A stretch of DNA of 64,000 nucleotides from Oscillospiraceae bacterium (GTDB lineage Bacteria; Bacillota; Clostridia; Oscillospirales; Ruminococcaceae), in the NCBI GenBank assembly GCA_017414435.1, contig JAFQMN010000009.1, positions 140,248-204,247 of the forward strand, written 5' to 3'. The first letter of the stretch is position 1; each line of letters opens with the position of its first letter. The position numbers were made by a program, and so were the translations under genes. A model generated the notes under the pieces. The model was not told the DNA's origin. It did not search any database and was given only the letters and a program-made list of their open reading frames with translations. Below are positions 40,355-49,793 of the stretch, piece by piece.

Positions 40355-41197
40355 ATGTTAGTAACAACAAGAGAGATATTAAACCAAGCGCAGAATTCTG
40401 GTTATGCTGTTGGTGCATTTAATGTTAGCAATATGGAACAGGTGCAGGCTGTGGTAGCAGCAGCAGAAAACGAAAAAGCAGCTGTAATAATTCAGGCATC
40501 GGAAAGTGCTTTAAAGTACGCGGGGCTTGAAATGCTGAGTTCAATAGTTATATGTGCGGCACAAAAAAGTCCAGTTCCAATTGCATTGCATTTAGATCAT
40601 GGCACTGCATTTGAAATGGTTGAGGCATGCATAAAATCTGGCTGGACTTCGGTTATGATTGATGCTTCTGCATATGATTTTGAACTTAATATTGAAAAAA
40701 CTAAAAAAGTAGTGGAAATAGCACATAGGAATAATATTTCAGTTGAAGCTGAACTTGGCCGTATTGTGGGTACAGAAGACCAAATTTCAGTGAAAGAAGG
40801 AAGCGAGCTATTTACAGATCCGGATGAGGCGGCTGAATTTGTGGAGCGAACCGGTGTAGACTCTTTGGCTATAGCTATTGGTACAGCACACGGTAAATAT
40901 AAAGGGGAACCTAAATTAGATTTTGAAAGATTAAAATTGATAAAAAATTGTGTTGAAGTGCCATTAGTATTGCACGGGGCTTCTGGGGTAAGTAGTAGTG
41001 ACTTGCAGCAGGCGATAAAGTTAGGAATAAATAAAATCAACATAGATACGGACCTACGGCAAGCGTTTGCAGATGGTTGTAGAGAAGCTTTTGCTAAAAA
41101 TCAGCAAGAATATGACATACGTAAAATCTGTGGCTGTGCACGAAAAAAGATGTTTGAAGTGGTTAGTGAGAAGATAAGGTTATTTTCACTAAAATAA
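40355..41197 (+). CDS. fba: Class II fructose-bisphosphate aldolase
   Basis: 280 residues from the ATG at 40355. (beta-alpha)8 barrel with zinc ligands in ALHLDHG, IGTAHGKYKG and LVLHGASG, catalytic Asp in the LDHG segment and the EAELGRIVGTED loop. Ends with the substrate loop INIDTDLRQAFADG. The short ketose-bisphosphate aldolase subfamily also includes tagatose-bisphosphate aldolases, which cannot be excluded. Confidence 0.9.
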   Translation: MLVTTREILNQAQNSGYAVGAFNVSNMEQVQAVVAAAENEKAAVIIQASESALKYAGLEMLSSIVICAAQKSPVPIALHLDHGTAFEMVEACIKSGWTSVMIDASAYDFELNIEKTKKVVEIAHRNNISVEAELGRIVGTEDQISVKEGSELFTDPDEAAEFVERTGVDSLAIAIGTAHGKYKGEPKLDFERLKLIKNCVEVPLVLHGASGVSSSDLQQAIKLGINKINIDTDLRQAFADGCREAFAKNQQEYDIRKICGCARKKMFEVVSEKIRLFSLK

Positions 41198-41222
41198 TAA
41201 ATGATAATAGAGGTGTTTTTAA

Positions 41223-41957
41223 ATGTCTGGGCATTCTAAATGGAGTACAATTAAAAGAAAAAAAGAGAAAACTGACGCTCAAAGAGCAAAAATATTTACA
41301 AAAATAAGTCGTGAAATTGCAGTATGTGTGCGTGAACATGGCGGAGATCCTAACACAAATTCTAAATTAAAAGACCTTATACAGAAAGCACGTGCTAATA
41401 ATATACCGGCAGATAATATTGAACGTTTAATTTCTAAAGTGTCTGGCGGGCAGGATAAAAATAATTATGAAGAAATGCTATATGAGGGTTATGGTCCGTC
41501 TGGAATAGCAGTTATGGTGAGTGCATTAACCAGTAACCGTAACCGAACTGCAGGGGACTTGCGCCATTATTTCGACAAATTTGGCGGCAATTTAGGCCAA
41601 ACAGGTAGTGTGGGATTTATGTTCAAAAAAGTTGGGGCAATTACTGTTGAGCAAAAAGGTTTAAACGAAGAACAACTACTTTTAGATATTTTAGATTTAG
41701 ATGTAGATGATTGGCAGATTGAAGAAGATATGGCAATTATATTTGTGGCAGAAAATAAATTAGCACAGGCGAAGGCAGAGATAAGCAAAAAATACAATGT
41801 GGTTGACGCTGATTTTGAATATAAACCGACAACAGTTGTTAATGTAACAGATGAAGAATCTTTGATTAAAATGGAAAAACTTTTAGATGCATTGGAAAAT
41901 AACGATGATGTTCAAAAGGTGTGGTACAATTTAGCTGAGGATGAGAAAGATGAATAA
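41223..41957 (+). CDS. yebC: YebC/PmpR family regulator
   Basis: 244 residues. MSGHSKWSTIKRKKEKTDAQRAKIFTKISREI is the diagnostic start; NNIPADNIERLISKV and GPSGIAVMVSALTSNRNRT follow. Members act as DNA-binding regulators or, in recent work, as translation factors at proline stretches. Adjacent to ruvC/ruvA in many bacteria; here comM, dut and a small gene lie between. Confidence 0.94.
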   Translation: MSGHSKWSTIKRKKEKTDAQRAKIFTKISREIAVCVREHGGDPNTNSKLKDLIQKARANNIPADNIERLISKVSGGQDKNNYEEMLYEGYGPSGIAVMVSALTSNRNRTAGDLRHYFDKFGGNLGQTGSVGFMFKKVGAITVEQKGLNEEQLLLDILDLDVDDWQIEEDMAIIFVAENKLAQAKAEISKKYNVVDADFEYKPTTVVNVTDEESLIKMEKLLDALENNDDVQKVWYNLAEDEKDE

Positions 41958-42402
41958 TTTGCCGGAAATAAAAATAAAAAAATTAAATACGCTAGCTAAA
42001 ATTCCAACAAAAGGAACAGCAGGTAGTGCTGGTTGGGACCTTTATGCAGCTTTGCCGCAAGATGTTTTAATTAAACCAAATGAAACTAAAAAGATATCAA
42101 CGGGGATTTCAATTGCAATACCCTCTTCTGAATTTGTGGGTTTAGTTTTTGCCAGAAGTGGGCTTAGCGTTTCTTTTGGAATTGCTCCGGCAAATGCAGT
42201 TGGTGTTATTGATAGTGATTATCGCGGTGAACTTGTGGTACCCTTGCACAACTATTCAACTAAAGATTATTTTGTACATCATGGAGACAGAATTGCGCAG
42301 TTTTTGCTTATGCCGGTAATTGAATTTAAATTTGCAGAGGTTCAAGAGCTAGATGATACTTTACGTGGAACAAATGGTTTTGGATCTACAGGATTAAGTT
42401 AA
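41950..42402 (+). CDS. dut: dUTP pyrophosphatase
   Basis: 150 residues from the ATG at 41950, 9 bases after GAGG. All five motifs: AGSAGWDLYA, PSSEFVGLVFARSG, APANAVGVIDSDYRGE, GDRIAQFLL and RGTNGFGSTGL. Removes dUTP and makes dUMP. Overlaps the yebC 3' end by 8 bases. Confidence 0.96.
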   Translation: MNNLPEIKIKKLNTLAKIPTKGTAGSAGWDLYAALPQDVLIKPNETKKISTGISIAIPSSEFVGLVFARSGLSVSFGIAPANAVGVIDSDYRGELVVPLHNYSTKDYFVHHGDRIAQFLLMPVIEFKFAEVQELDDTLRGTNGFGSTGLS

Positions 42403-42415
42403 TTAGAGGGTGAAT

Positions 42416-42694
42416 ATGACAGAAGATTTAATTGTAATAATAGATAGAATAGAATCTGATTTTGCAGTATGTGAAATACTAAATAACTGCAAGTCGGTTG
42501 ATATGCCATTAACATTTTTCAATTTACCACCTAAAGAGGGCAATGTTTACCATGTTTGCAATATTTTGAATGTAGAGCAATTTATTAAAGCTTTAAAGGA
42601 TGAATTGCCGATAAGGCTTTTATATGATGAAAATTTAACTAGGTTACGTAGGGAATATATTTTAAAAAAGATGAATGATATATTAAATTTGTGA
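42416..42694 (+). CDS. Small DUF3006-like protein
   Basis: 92 residues from the ATG at 42416 behind AGAGGG. IIDRIESDFAVCEILNNCKSVDMPLTFFNLPPKEGNVY fits the DUF3006 pattern (a small beta barrel with VDRIE..FAV.E...), with a helical tail. Function unknown. Lies between dut and comM, followed by an 85-base gap without a recognisable feature. Confidence 0.65.
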   Translation: MTEDLIVIIDRIESDFAVCEILNNCKSVDMPLTFFNLPPKEGNVYHVCNILNVEQFIKALKDELPIRLLYDENLTRLRREYILKKMNDILNL

Positions 42695-42779
42695 TAAGTG
42701 ATCAATAAAGGGAAATAACTGCAGAGAAATTATAGAAGGGTTTTTAATTTAGAGTATTGTGGGGAGAAGTGATTAAGCT

Positions 42780-44303
42780 TTGTTTTGTAAAGTAGCAAGT
42801 ATGGGAATAGTGGGCATAGATGCATTTGAAGTTTTGGCGGAGGCTGATATATCGCGAGGGTTACCGTCTTTTGATATTGTGGGCTTGCCAGACATAGGAG
42901 TAAAAGAAGCCAGAAATCGTGTTAGAGCGGGAATAAAAAATAGCGGTTTTGAATTCCCAGTTAGTAAAATAACAGTTAATTTAGCTCCAGCAGACATTAA
43001 AAAAATTGGTTCTTTTTATGATTTGCCAATTGCTTTATCAATTTTACAAGCTAGTCACCAGATCCCAGCGTTTAACGACAAAAATGCTTTTATCGGCGAA
43101 CTTTCACTTTCGGGAGAGGTAAAATCTGTAAACGGGGTTTTACCGATGGTAATAAAAGCAAAGGAGTTGGGCTTTGAAAATATATTTGTACCAGAGCAAA
43201 ATCTCCAAGAAGGCACAATTGTAGCTGGAATTAATGTGTTCCCAGTAAAAACACTTAGTCAATTGGCAAGTCACCTAAAAGGAAGGACTCGAATTGAGCC
43301 AGGGATGGCAAAAACATTTGAATACAAAGATGTGCAATATGACGTAGACTTTAAAGAGGTTAAAGGCCAGCTTAAAGCTAAAAGAGCAATAGAAGTTGCA
43401 GTTGCGGGTGGGCACAATATATTATTAATTGGTGTTCCCGGCGCGGGAAAGAGCATGCTTGCTAAACGTATACCATCTATATTGCCGCCTATGACATTTG
43501 AAGAAGCGGTAGAGACGACAAAAATTTATTCAATTGTTGGGAATTTGTCGCAAGACAACCCGCTTTGTTTTAATCGCCCATTTAGAGCACCACATCAAAC
43601 AATTTCTTTAGCTGGGCTCACAGGTGGAGGCAGTGTGCCAATGCCGGGGGAAATTTCTTTAGCTCATAATGGGGTTTTATTTTTAGATGAGTTACCAGAG
43701 TTTGCCAGAGCAACAATAGAAGGGCTAAGGCAGCCAATGGAAGATAAAGTCATTACAATTTCTAGAGCAAAGTCTAAATTAACTTATCCAAGTTTTGTTA
43801 TGGTAGTTGCAGCAATGAATCCATGCCCTTGTGGTTTTTATGGTCATCCAACAAAAAAATGCAAGTGCACACCAGGAGCGGTTGAAAAGTATTTAAGCAA
43901 GGTTTCTGGACCAATGCTCGATAGAATAGATATTCATGTTGAAGTGGCACCTGTAGAATTTTCGGATATGGCAAGTAATTCAGAGGCAGAAAGTTCAGAA
44001 GAGATTCGAGCAAGAGTTACTAAGGCCAGAAAAATACAATGGCAGCGGTTTAGAAATTTGTCTTTTAATTGCAATGCAGATATAAATGCAGCGTATATCA
44101 ACAGAATTTGCAAAACCACCAAAGAAGCAGCAAATATGATACAAATGGCATTTGAAAAACTTTCATTTTCTGCGAGAGCATATAATAAAATTTTGAAAAT
44201 TGCAAGGACCATTGCGGACCTTGATGAAGAGGAGATAATCAATGCTAAGCATGTAGCAGAGGCTTTGCAATATAGAAGTTTAGATAGACGGTATTGGCGT
44301 TAA
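42780..44303 (+). CDS. comM: YifB/ComM-family Mg-chelatase-like AAA+ protein
   Basis: 507 residues, TTG start behind GGGGAGAAG. N-terminal Lon-like domain (GIDAFEVLAEADISRGLPSFDIVGLPD), AAA+ core with Walker A GVPGAGKSM (about 218), Walker B VLFLDELPEF, and a four-Cys/His zinc site in NPCPCGFYGHPTKKCKCTPG. ComM homologues drive branch migration during DNA uptake recombination. Lies in a DNA repair cluster with ruvC, ruvA, nfo and mutS2. Confidence 0.95.
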   Translation: MFCKVASMGIVGIDAFEVLAEADISRGLPSFDIVGLPDIGVKEARNRVRAGIKNSGFEFPVSKITVNLAPADIKKIGSFYDLPIALSILQASHQIPAFNDKNAFIGELSLSGEVKSVNGVLPMVIKAKELGFENIFVPEQNLQEGTIVAGINVFPVKTLSQLASHLKGRTRIEPGMAKTFEYKDVQYDVDFKEVKGQLKAKRAIEVAVAGGHNILLIGVPGAGKSMLAKRIPSILPPMTFEEAVETTKIYSIVGNLSQDNPLCFNRPFRAPHQTISLAGLTGGGSVPMPGEISLAHNGVLFLDELPEFARATIEGLRQPMEDKVITISRAKSKLTYPSFVMVVAAMNPCPCGFYGHPTKKCKCTPGAVEKYLSKVSGPMLDRIDIHVEVAPVEFSDMASNSEAESSEEIRARVTKARKIQWQRFRNLSFNCNADINAAYINRICKTTKEAANMIQMAFEKLSFSARAYNKILKIARTIADLDEEEIINAKHVAEALQYRSLDRRYWR

Positions 44304-44326
44304 TTTTACAAGAAAGTTGTGATTTT

Positions 44327-44842
44327 TTGAGAATAATAGGAATAGATCCTGGTTATGCGATAGTTGGCTATGGAATTTTAGACTATGCAAACGGAATATT
44401 TAAAAAAGTTAAGAGCGGGGTTATATTAACAAAAGCTAAAACCCCGTTCGAAGTTCGACTGCAAAATATTTATACTGATCTCAATTTAATTTTGCAAGAA
44501 ACAAAACCAGACCATATGGCAATTGAAAGGTTATATTTTACAACAAACCAAAAAACAGCAATCGATGTGGCACAAGCACGTGGAGTTATTGTGTTAACAG
44601 CCATGCAAAGCAAAATTGAAGTATTTGAGTATACGCCATTGCAAATCAAACAGGCAATTGTGGGGTACGGCAAAGCAGAAAAAAAACAGATGATCAATAT
44701 GGTAGCATCAATTTTAAAATTGAAAGAAAAACCAGATATAGATGATGAAGCCGATGCACTGGCTGTGGCAGTTTGCCATGCGCATTCTTATAATCCAAAC
44801 AATATTAAAATACAAGAGCAGATTAAAAAACAACTTAGGTGA
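44327..44842 (+). CDS. ruvC: Holliday junction resolvase RuvC
   Basis: 171 residues from the TTG at 44327, giving MRIIGIDPGYAIVGYG; the frame back to 44294 is inside comM's 3' end. The four acidic catalytic residues are in GIDPG, IERLYF, and DIDDEADALAVAVCH. Cuts four-way junctions with RuvAB. Followed 4 bases on by ruvA. Start codon choice is fairly sure, although the site AAGAAAG is weak. Confidence 0.94.
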   Translation: MRIIGIDPGYAIVGYGILDYANGIFKKVKSGVILTKAKTPFEVRLQNIYTDLNLILQETKPDHMAIERLYFTTNQKTAIDVAQARGVIVLTAMQSKIEVFEYTPLQIKQAIVGYGKAEKKQMINMVASILKLKEKPDIDDEADALAVAVCHAHSYNPNNIKIQEQIKKQLR

Positions 44843-44846
44843 TTTT

Positions 44847-45449
44847 ATGATATATAGTATTTACGGCAAATTGGTTGAAAAGGCTGAAAATTTTGTAGTT
44901 ATAAATTGTAACGGCATGGGATTTTGCTGTTTTACAACAGCGAATATAATTTCTAAATTAGGCAATGTAGGCGATACAGTTAGTCTGTATACTTACCTTA
45001 ATGTAAAAGAAGATTTAATGGAACTTTATGGCTTTTGCAGCAAAAAAGAGTTAACGGCTTTTAAAATGCTAATTGGAGTATCTGGAGTGGGGGCTAAATT
45101 TGCACTTGCTATTTTATCTGTTCTTTCGCCAGAGGATATTATTTTGAATATAAAGTTAGAAAACCCTAAAGCATTCACTACGGCGCATGGAGTAGGTTTA
45201 AAATTAGCACAAAGGATAATTTTGGAACTAAAAAGCAAATTAAAAGATGAAGTTTATAACACAAATGGAATTGGCTCTGCAGTTTTACCAAGTTCTAATA
45301 TGCTCGAAGCGCTTAGCGCATTGCAAGCATTGGGTTATTCTCAAGCAGAGGCATCAGCGGCAATAAAAGGCTGTAATGAATCCATGGAAGTTGGAGAAAT
45401 AATTAAACATAGTCTTAAAATACTTGCAAAACCCAAAAAGCAAAAATGA
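44847..45449 (+). CDS. ruvA: Holliday junction DNA helicase subunit RuvA
   Basis: 200 residues from the ATG at 44847 (TTAGGTGA site); the longer frame overlaps ruvC. OB fold (MIYSIYGKLVEKAENFVVINCNGMGF), tandem helix-hairpin-helix (IGVSGVGAKFALAIL, AHGVGLKLAQRII) and the RuvB-binding domain III (MLEALSALQALGYSQAEASAAIK). Its RuvB partner is encoded at 22.5 kb. Confidence 0.95.
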   Translation: MIYSIYGKLVEKAENFVVINCNGMGFCCFTTANIISKLGNVGDTVSLYTYLNVKEDLMELYGFCSKKELTAFKMLIGVSGVGAKFALAILSVLSPEDIILNIKLENPKAFTTAHGVGLKLAQRIILELKSKLKDEVYNTNGIGSAVLPSSNMLEALSALQALGYSQAEASAAIKGCNESMEVGEIIKHSLKILAKPKKQK

Positions 45450-45458
45450 GGTGAAAAA

Positions 45459-46316
45459 ATGGCAGTATATTTTGGTGTGGCAGGGAATTCAGCTAGCTTT
45501 TTTACTATGGGATATGCTCATCTTTTACAAGTGCCGGAGTATTTGAAAAAATTTGAACTAGATGCCTATGAATATCAATGTGGGCATGGAGTGCGGCTTT
45601 CTGAACAAAAGGCAAAAGAGTTTAAAAAGCTTGCAAATGATGCCGAGCTTAAATTATCTGTGCATTCACCATACTATATTTCTTTATCTAGTATAGAGGA
45701 AGCGAAACGTGAAAGAAGTGTGGAATATATACTGCAAACGGCAACTTTGGCAGAGAATATAGGAGCAAAACGCATAGTGGTGCATTCAGGGTCTGCTGGC
45801 AAGATTTCAAGGCACGAGGCCTTAGAACTAGCAAAAAGCACTTTAAAGAAGTCTGTTTTAAAACTAAAAGCGGAGGGGCTAAATCACATAAATATTTGCC
45901 CAGAAACTATGGGCAAAGTCAATCAGTTGGGCACACTAGCAGAGGTTTTGGAATTATGTTTAATAGATGAATCATTTATTCCTTGTGTAGATTTTGGTCA
46001 TATAAATGCTAGAGAGCAAGGGCTTCTTAAGAATAAAGAAGAGTTTTTAAATTTGTTTGGTAGCATTGAAAATAAACTAGGCACAGAGCGAATGAAACAA
46101 ATTCATATTCATTTTTCCAAAATTAAGTATACAACAGGAGGAGAACAACGCCATTTAACATTTGCAGATAATATATATGGTCCAAACTATGAGGATCTTT
46201 TAGATGTGATTTTAAAAAAACACTGTGAACCGATTATAATATGTGAATCCGATGGCACACAGGCAGAGGATGCAAAAACAATGAAAACATACTACCAAAA
46301 TATCAGTAAATCCTAA
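45459..46316 (+). CDS. nfo: Endonuclease IV-like AP endonuclease
   Basis: 285 residues, xylose-isomerase-like TIM barrel. Metal ligands at expected positions: LSVHSPYYI, RIVVHSGSAGK, ICPETMGKVNQ, CVDFGHINAR, QIHIHFSKI and PIIICESDGTQAEDA. The archaeal/clostridial short form of Nfo. Removes abasic sites. Sits with recombination genes and mutS2. Confidence 0.85.
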   Translation: MAVYFGVAGNSASFFTMGYAHLLQVPEYLKKFELDAYEYQCGHGVRLSEQKAKEFKKLANDAELKLSVHSPYYISLSSIEEAKRERSVEYILQTATLAENIGAKRIVVHSGSAGKISRHEALELAKSTLKKSVLKLKAEGLNHINICPETMGKVNQLGTLAEVLELCLIDESFIPCVDFGHINAREQGLLKNKEEFLNLFGSIENKLGTERMKQIHIHFSKIKYTTGGEQRHLTFADNIYGPNYEDLLDVILKKHCEPIIICESDGTQAEDAKTMKTYYQNISKS

Positions 46317-46363
46317 AAAACAATTGATACAAGTTTTTGTAGTTAAAAAGGAGGTGAACAGAT

Positions 46364-48730
46364 TTGCAAGAAAAATATATGCACATTCTGGAATTTAATG
46401 AAGTATTAAATTCTGTAGCAGAACAAGCAGTGTATTCAGAAAGTAAAGAACAGATCTTAAAACTTGAACCCAGCACAAATTTTGAGACAGTTAAAAAACT
46501 GCTTAAAAGAACAGAAATGGCAATGATTTTATGCTTGCGCTATGGAATGCCGGACATGTTGCAGTTTGATGATATGGATATTATTTTAAAAAAAATTGAG
46601 CAAGGTGGGATAGCTTCTTTAAAAGAGCTAATTAATATTTTGCAAATGCTAAGAACGGTTAAGAATTTAAAACGTTGGTATATAGAGTTCATTCAAAAGG
46701 AGCAAGAAAAAGAACAAGAATTTAATAGAGAGTTTAATAATCTTGCAGAATTAAAAACCTTATACCACACACTTGAAGATGCCATAATTTCTGAAGAAGA
46801 ACTGAGCGATAACGCTAGCCCTAATCTTTTTAATATCCGACGAGAACTCAAACAAAATGCAAATGCAATTAAAGAGGAACTGTGGCAATTTGCTAAAACA
46901 CCCGAAACAAAAAAATACCTACAAGAAGGAACGGTAACCATTAAAAATGGCCGTTTTGTATTGCCGGTTAAGTCGGAGCACCAATCAAAAATAAACGGTC
47001 TGGTGCACGAAGCTTCTGCTAGCGGGTCCACTTTGTTTATAGAACCAGAAGCAGTTGTGAGTGGTAATAACAAAATAAGGTTGTTAGAAGCAGCAGAAAA
47101 AGAAGAGATCTATAAAATATTAAGGGAGCTATCTAATAAAGTATTAAAAGATTTAGAGCAGCTTAAAAACAATTGGCGTTTGATTTTATTTTTTGATATG
47201 CTTTTTGCTAAGGCAAAATATGCTATTCAAATAAACGCAATTAATCCAGAGCTAACAGAAGACAGTAAAATTAATTTGAGAGGAGCAAGGCATCCTTTGT
47301 TGCCGCAAGGGGCAGCTGTTCCTATAGATATTGTAATGCCAAAAGAGACTTCAACTTTGGTAATAACTGGGCCTAACACAGGCGGTAAAACAGTAACTTT
47401 AAAAACAGCTGGTTTGTTAGCGTTAATGGCAATGAGTGGTCTGTTAATACCGGCAAAAGAAGGTAGCACAGTTTCTGTTTTTAAAAATATTTTAGTAGAT
47501 ATTGGGGACGAACAGAGCATAGAACAAAACCTGTCGACTTTTTCCGGTCATATAAAAAATCTAGTGCAAATTTTAAAAATAGCTGATTCGCATAGTTTGG
47601 TTTTAGTGGATGAATTAGGTTCTGGCACAGACCCTGTAGAAGGGGCAGGACTTGCAGTTTCTATTTTGAACGAATTAAAGAGCAAGGGAGCAAAAACAAT
47701 TGCAACTACACATTACTCAGAGTTGAAGATGTATGCTTTAAATACACCAAATGTGCAAAATGCATCTTGTGAATTTGATATAGAAACTTTAAAACCAACT
47801 TATAAGTTAATTTTAGGCATACCAGGTAAATCTTATGCGTTTAATATTGCAGAGCGGTTGGGTATTGAGCAAAAGATTATTGAGAATGCGAAAAAATGTA
47901 TAGATGAAGGCAAGTTGAGATTTGAAGATGTAGTTAATAAGCTCAATAATACTCAACAAGAATTGCAAGAAAAAATAGACGCCAATGAAACTTTAAAAAA
48001 AGAATTAGAAATTGAACGTAATAAACTAAAGGTTATGCAAGCAGAAGTGATGCAGCAAAAAGAAGAGTTGATAGAAAAGTTTAAAGCAGAGACGGAACCA
48101 ATTATTGAGTTTTTGCAAAAATCATTAAAGCACACAGCTACAGAGCTTGAAGAAATTAAAAAGGAAGGGAATATAAAGCGTTTAGAAGAACTGAGAACAA
48201 AATTTAAAACAGATATACATAGCAAACTAGGGAAAATATCTTTTAAAAATGATAAACAAAATATAAATAATGGTAAAACCCATTTTAAGAGCGGAGATAC
48301 TGTGTTGGTGCTGAGCCTACATAAAGAGGGAGTACTTACATCAAACCCAGATAAAAATGGTTTTGTAAATGTAAAGCTCGGTAACATTTCGACTAAAATT
48401 TCAACTTTAGATTTAAAACTATGTAAAACGCAAAACTTAACAAACAAAATTAGCCATTTTAAAACTACAACTTCTCGGGTTTCAAGAAAAGCAGCCACGG
48501 AGCTACATCTACGAGGGTTAACAGCAGAAGAGGCAACAGCTGAATTAGATAAATTTATAGATGATGCGATAATATCTGGGCTGCATAGTATTGTTGTGGT
48601 GCATGGTAAAGGGACCGGAGTTTTAAAAAGTGCAGTTCATAACTATCTAAAATCTTCAAGAGTTGTTAAGAGCTTTAGGCTAGGCAAATACGGCGAAGGG
48701 GAAGATGGCGTTACAATTGTTGAACTTTAA
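46364..48730 (+). CDS. mutS2: Endonuclease MutS2
   Basis: 788 residues, TTG start behind a perfect AAGGAGGTG. Core domain, clamp, ATPase with Walker A GPNTGGKTVTLK (about 336-347), Walker B LVLVDELGSGTDP, long coiled coil (about 520-630), KOW-like region and the C-terminal Smr nuclease (ELHLRGLTAEEATAELD, VVHGKGTGVLK). Acts against recombination and, in Bacillus, rescues collided ribosomes. The mismatch-recognition domain of MutS is lacking, as in the family. Confidence 0.95.
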   Translation: MQEKYMHILEFNEVLNSVAEQAVYSESKEQILKLEPSTNFETVKKLLKRTEMAMILCLRYGMPDMLQFDDMDIILKKIEQGGIASLKELINILQMLRTVKNLKRWYIEFIQKEQEKEQEFNREFNNLAELKTLYHTLEDAIISEEELSDNASPNLFNIRRELKQNANAIKEELWQFAKTPETKKYLQEGTVTIKNGRFVLPVKSEHQSKINGLVHEASASGSTLFIEPEAVVSGNNKIRLLEAAEKEEIYKILRELSNKVLKDLEQLKNNWRLILFFDMLFAKAKYAIQINAINPELTEDSKINLRGARHPLLPQGAAVPIDIVMPKETSTLVITGPNTGGKTVTLKTAGLLALMAMSGLLIPAKEGSTVSVFKNILVDIGDEQSIEQNLSTFSGHIKNLVQILKIADSHSLVLVDELGSGTDPVEGAGLAVSILNELKSKGAKTIATTHYSELKMYALNTPNVQNASCEFDIETLKPTYKLILGIPGKSYAFNIAERLGIEQKIIENAKKCIDEGKLRFEDVVNKLNNTQQELQEKIDANETLKKELEIERNKLKVMQAEVMQQKEELIEKFKAETEPIIEFLQKSLKHTATELEEIKKEGNIKRLEELRTKFKTDIHSKLGKISFKNDKQNINNGKTHFKSGDTVLVLSLHKEGVLTSNPDKNGFVNVKLGNISTKISTLDLKLCKTQNLTNKISHFKTTTSRVSRKAATELHLRGLTAEEATAELDKFIDDAIISGLHSIVVVHGKGTGVLKSAVHNYLKSSRVVKSFRLGKYGEGEDGVTIVEL

Positions 48731-48742
48731 TTGAGTATATCT

Positions 48743-48771
48743 TTGCCTTTTTATAAATAATATGATACAAT
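48743..48771 (+). promoter_or_regulatory. Promoter for the ferritin-like gene
   Basis: TTGCCT (48743-48748), 17-base spacer, TACAAT (48766-48771) with a TG extended -10, 57 bases before the ATG at 48829. Confidence 0.6.
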
Positions 48772-48828
48772 AAAACAATGCAATTTTTACTTGCATTTGT
48801 AAAAACATTAAAGATGGAGGGTTATATT

Positions 48829-49287
48829 ATGGAACGAAACAAAGAATTGCTTTCGGGTTTACAAGCAATTGTTACAGGGCTTGCGCAACAGGCAGATGGG
48901 CATGTTATACAGTCCAGAATTTTTGCATCACAAGGGTTTTCAAAGCTTGCAGACAGGTATGCAGAGCATGCAGAGGAAGAGCGGGGCTATGTAAAGCAAT
49001 GTATTGATAGACTTATTGATCTTGGCGGTGAGGTAAAACTTGAAGCAAAACCAGCAGCAGATGTATATAAAGACCCTGTGGATTGGCTAAAGTACGATTT
49101 GCAAGTTTCAAAGGATGGTCTGAGCTGGCTTAAAACTGTTATTAATGAAGCTAAAGATGACTATACTACATATGACATTCTTGTGGATTATTATAAAGAT
49201 GAGGAAGAAGATATGTATTGGGGCGAACAACAACTGGAACAGATAGAAGTAATCGGCAAGCAGAACTGGTTGCGGCAACAACTTTAA
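48829..49287 (+). CDS. Ferritin-like di-iron protein (bacterioferritin/Dps-like)
   Basis: 152 residues from the ATG at 48829 behind GATGGAGG; an earlier ATG at 48778 lies in the leader. Four-helix pattern with metal-ligand candidates in RYAEHAEEERGYVKQ (ExxH-type) and DYYKDEEEDMYWGEQQLEQI. The helix order resembles bacterioferritins and Clostridial DPS-like ferritins; iron storage or oxidative protection is expected. Followed 14 bases on by a small winged-helix protein, then a strong terminator. Confidence 0.78.
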   Translation: MERNKELLSGLQAIVTGLAQQADGHVIQSRIFASQGFSKLADRYAEHAEEERGYVKQCIDRLIDLGGEVKLEAKPAADVYKDPVDWLKYDLQVSKDGLSWLKTVINEAKDDYTTYDILVDYYKDEEEDMYWGEQQLEQIEVIGKQNWLRQQL

Positions 49288-49301
49288 TGAGGTGATGTAA
49301 T

Positions 49302-49484
49302 ATGAACGAAAAAGAAATTATACTTAATGCTATGAAAAAAGCGGGTGAACCTTTAAGTGCAGGCAAGGTGGCAGAATTAACGGGTCTAGATAGAAAGATT
49401 GTTGATAAAACTTTTGCGGAACTAAAGGCAGAAGGAGCTATTATTTCACCAGTAAGGTGCAAATGGGAACCAGCTTCTAAATAA
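49302..49484 (+). CDS. Small winged-helix protein
   Basis: 60 residues. A single winged-helix unit: ILNAMKKAGEPLSAGKVAELTGLDRKIVDKTFAELKAEGAIISP, with helix 3 (DRKIVDKTFAELKAEG) as recognition helix. Behind GAGGTGA and co-transcribed with the ferritin-like gene, so it may regulate it, by analogy with redox or iron regulators; no metal-binding cysteines beyond one. Function inferred from fold and position. Confidence 0.7.
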   Translation: MNEKEIILNAMKKAGEPLSAGKVAELTGLDRKIVDKTFAELKAEGAIISPVRCKWEPASK

Positions 49485-49513
49485 AAAATTACATATTTAA
49501 TATAATGTTTCAA

Positions 49514-49560
49514 ATAAAAACGTTCGTGTATTGAATTGTTCAATACACGAACGTTTTTAT
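49514..49560 (+). terminator. Strong terminator after the ferritin-like operon
   Basis: 22-base stem with a 3-base loop (49514-49535 with 49539-49560, core ACGTTCGTGTATTGAA), ending in T-rich sequence. Likely bidirectional. Confidence 0.9.
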
Positions 49561-49677
49561 AAACGGCAGATGAAAATTTATATGTTCTATATTTTCGATT
49601 GATTTTATTATTGATTCACTAATTTTTGTATTGACTAAAAAAGAACAAAAGAATTCATAAAAAGTTTACATTTTTTC

Positions 49678-49715
49678 GGGGGGGGTATTTACAATTGGCT
49701 ATAGTTTGCTATAAT
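49678..49715 (+). promoter_or_regulatory. G8 tract and promoter of the subtilase gene
   Basis: Eight G (49678-49685), then TA, TTTACA (-35, 49688-49693), 16-base spacer and TATAAT (-10, 49710-49715). The G tract ends 2 bases before the -35 box. The same layout, G8-TA-TTGACA, occurs at 58439. Changes in tract length could shift an activator or alter promoter strength. Confidence 0.7.
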
Positions 49716-49793
49716 TTAATTATGGATTATATGGGGAAAGGAGAATTTTTGACAATTTTAGGGAAGTAAATTTTGATTGAAGGGAAGATTATT

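Noticed and set aside
49722..49769. Possible leader peptide MDYMGKGEFLTILGK before the subtilase gene
   Set aside because: No ribosome site at its ATG and no repeated or regulatory residues; its stop lies well before the real start.
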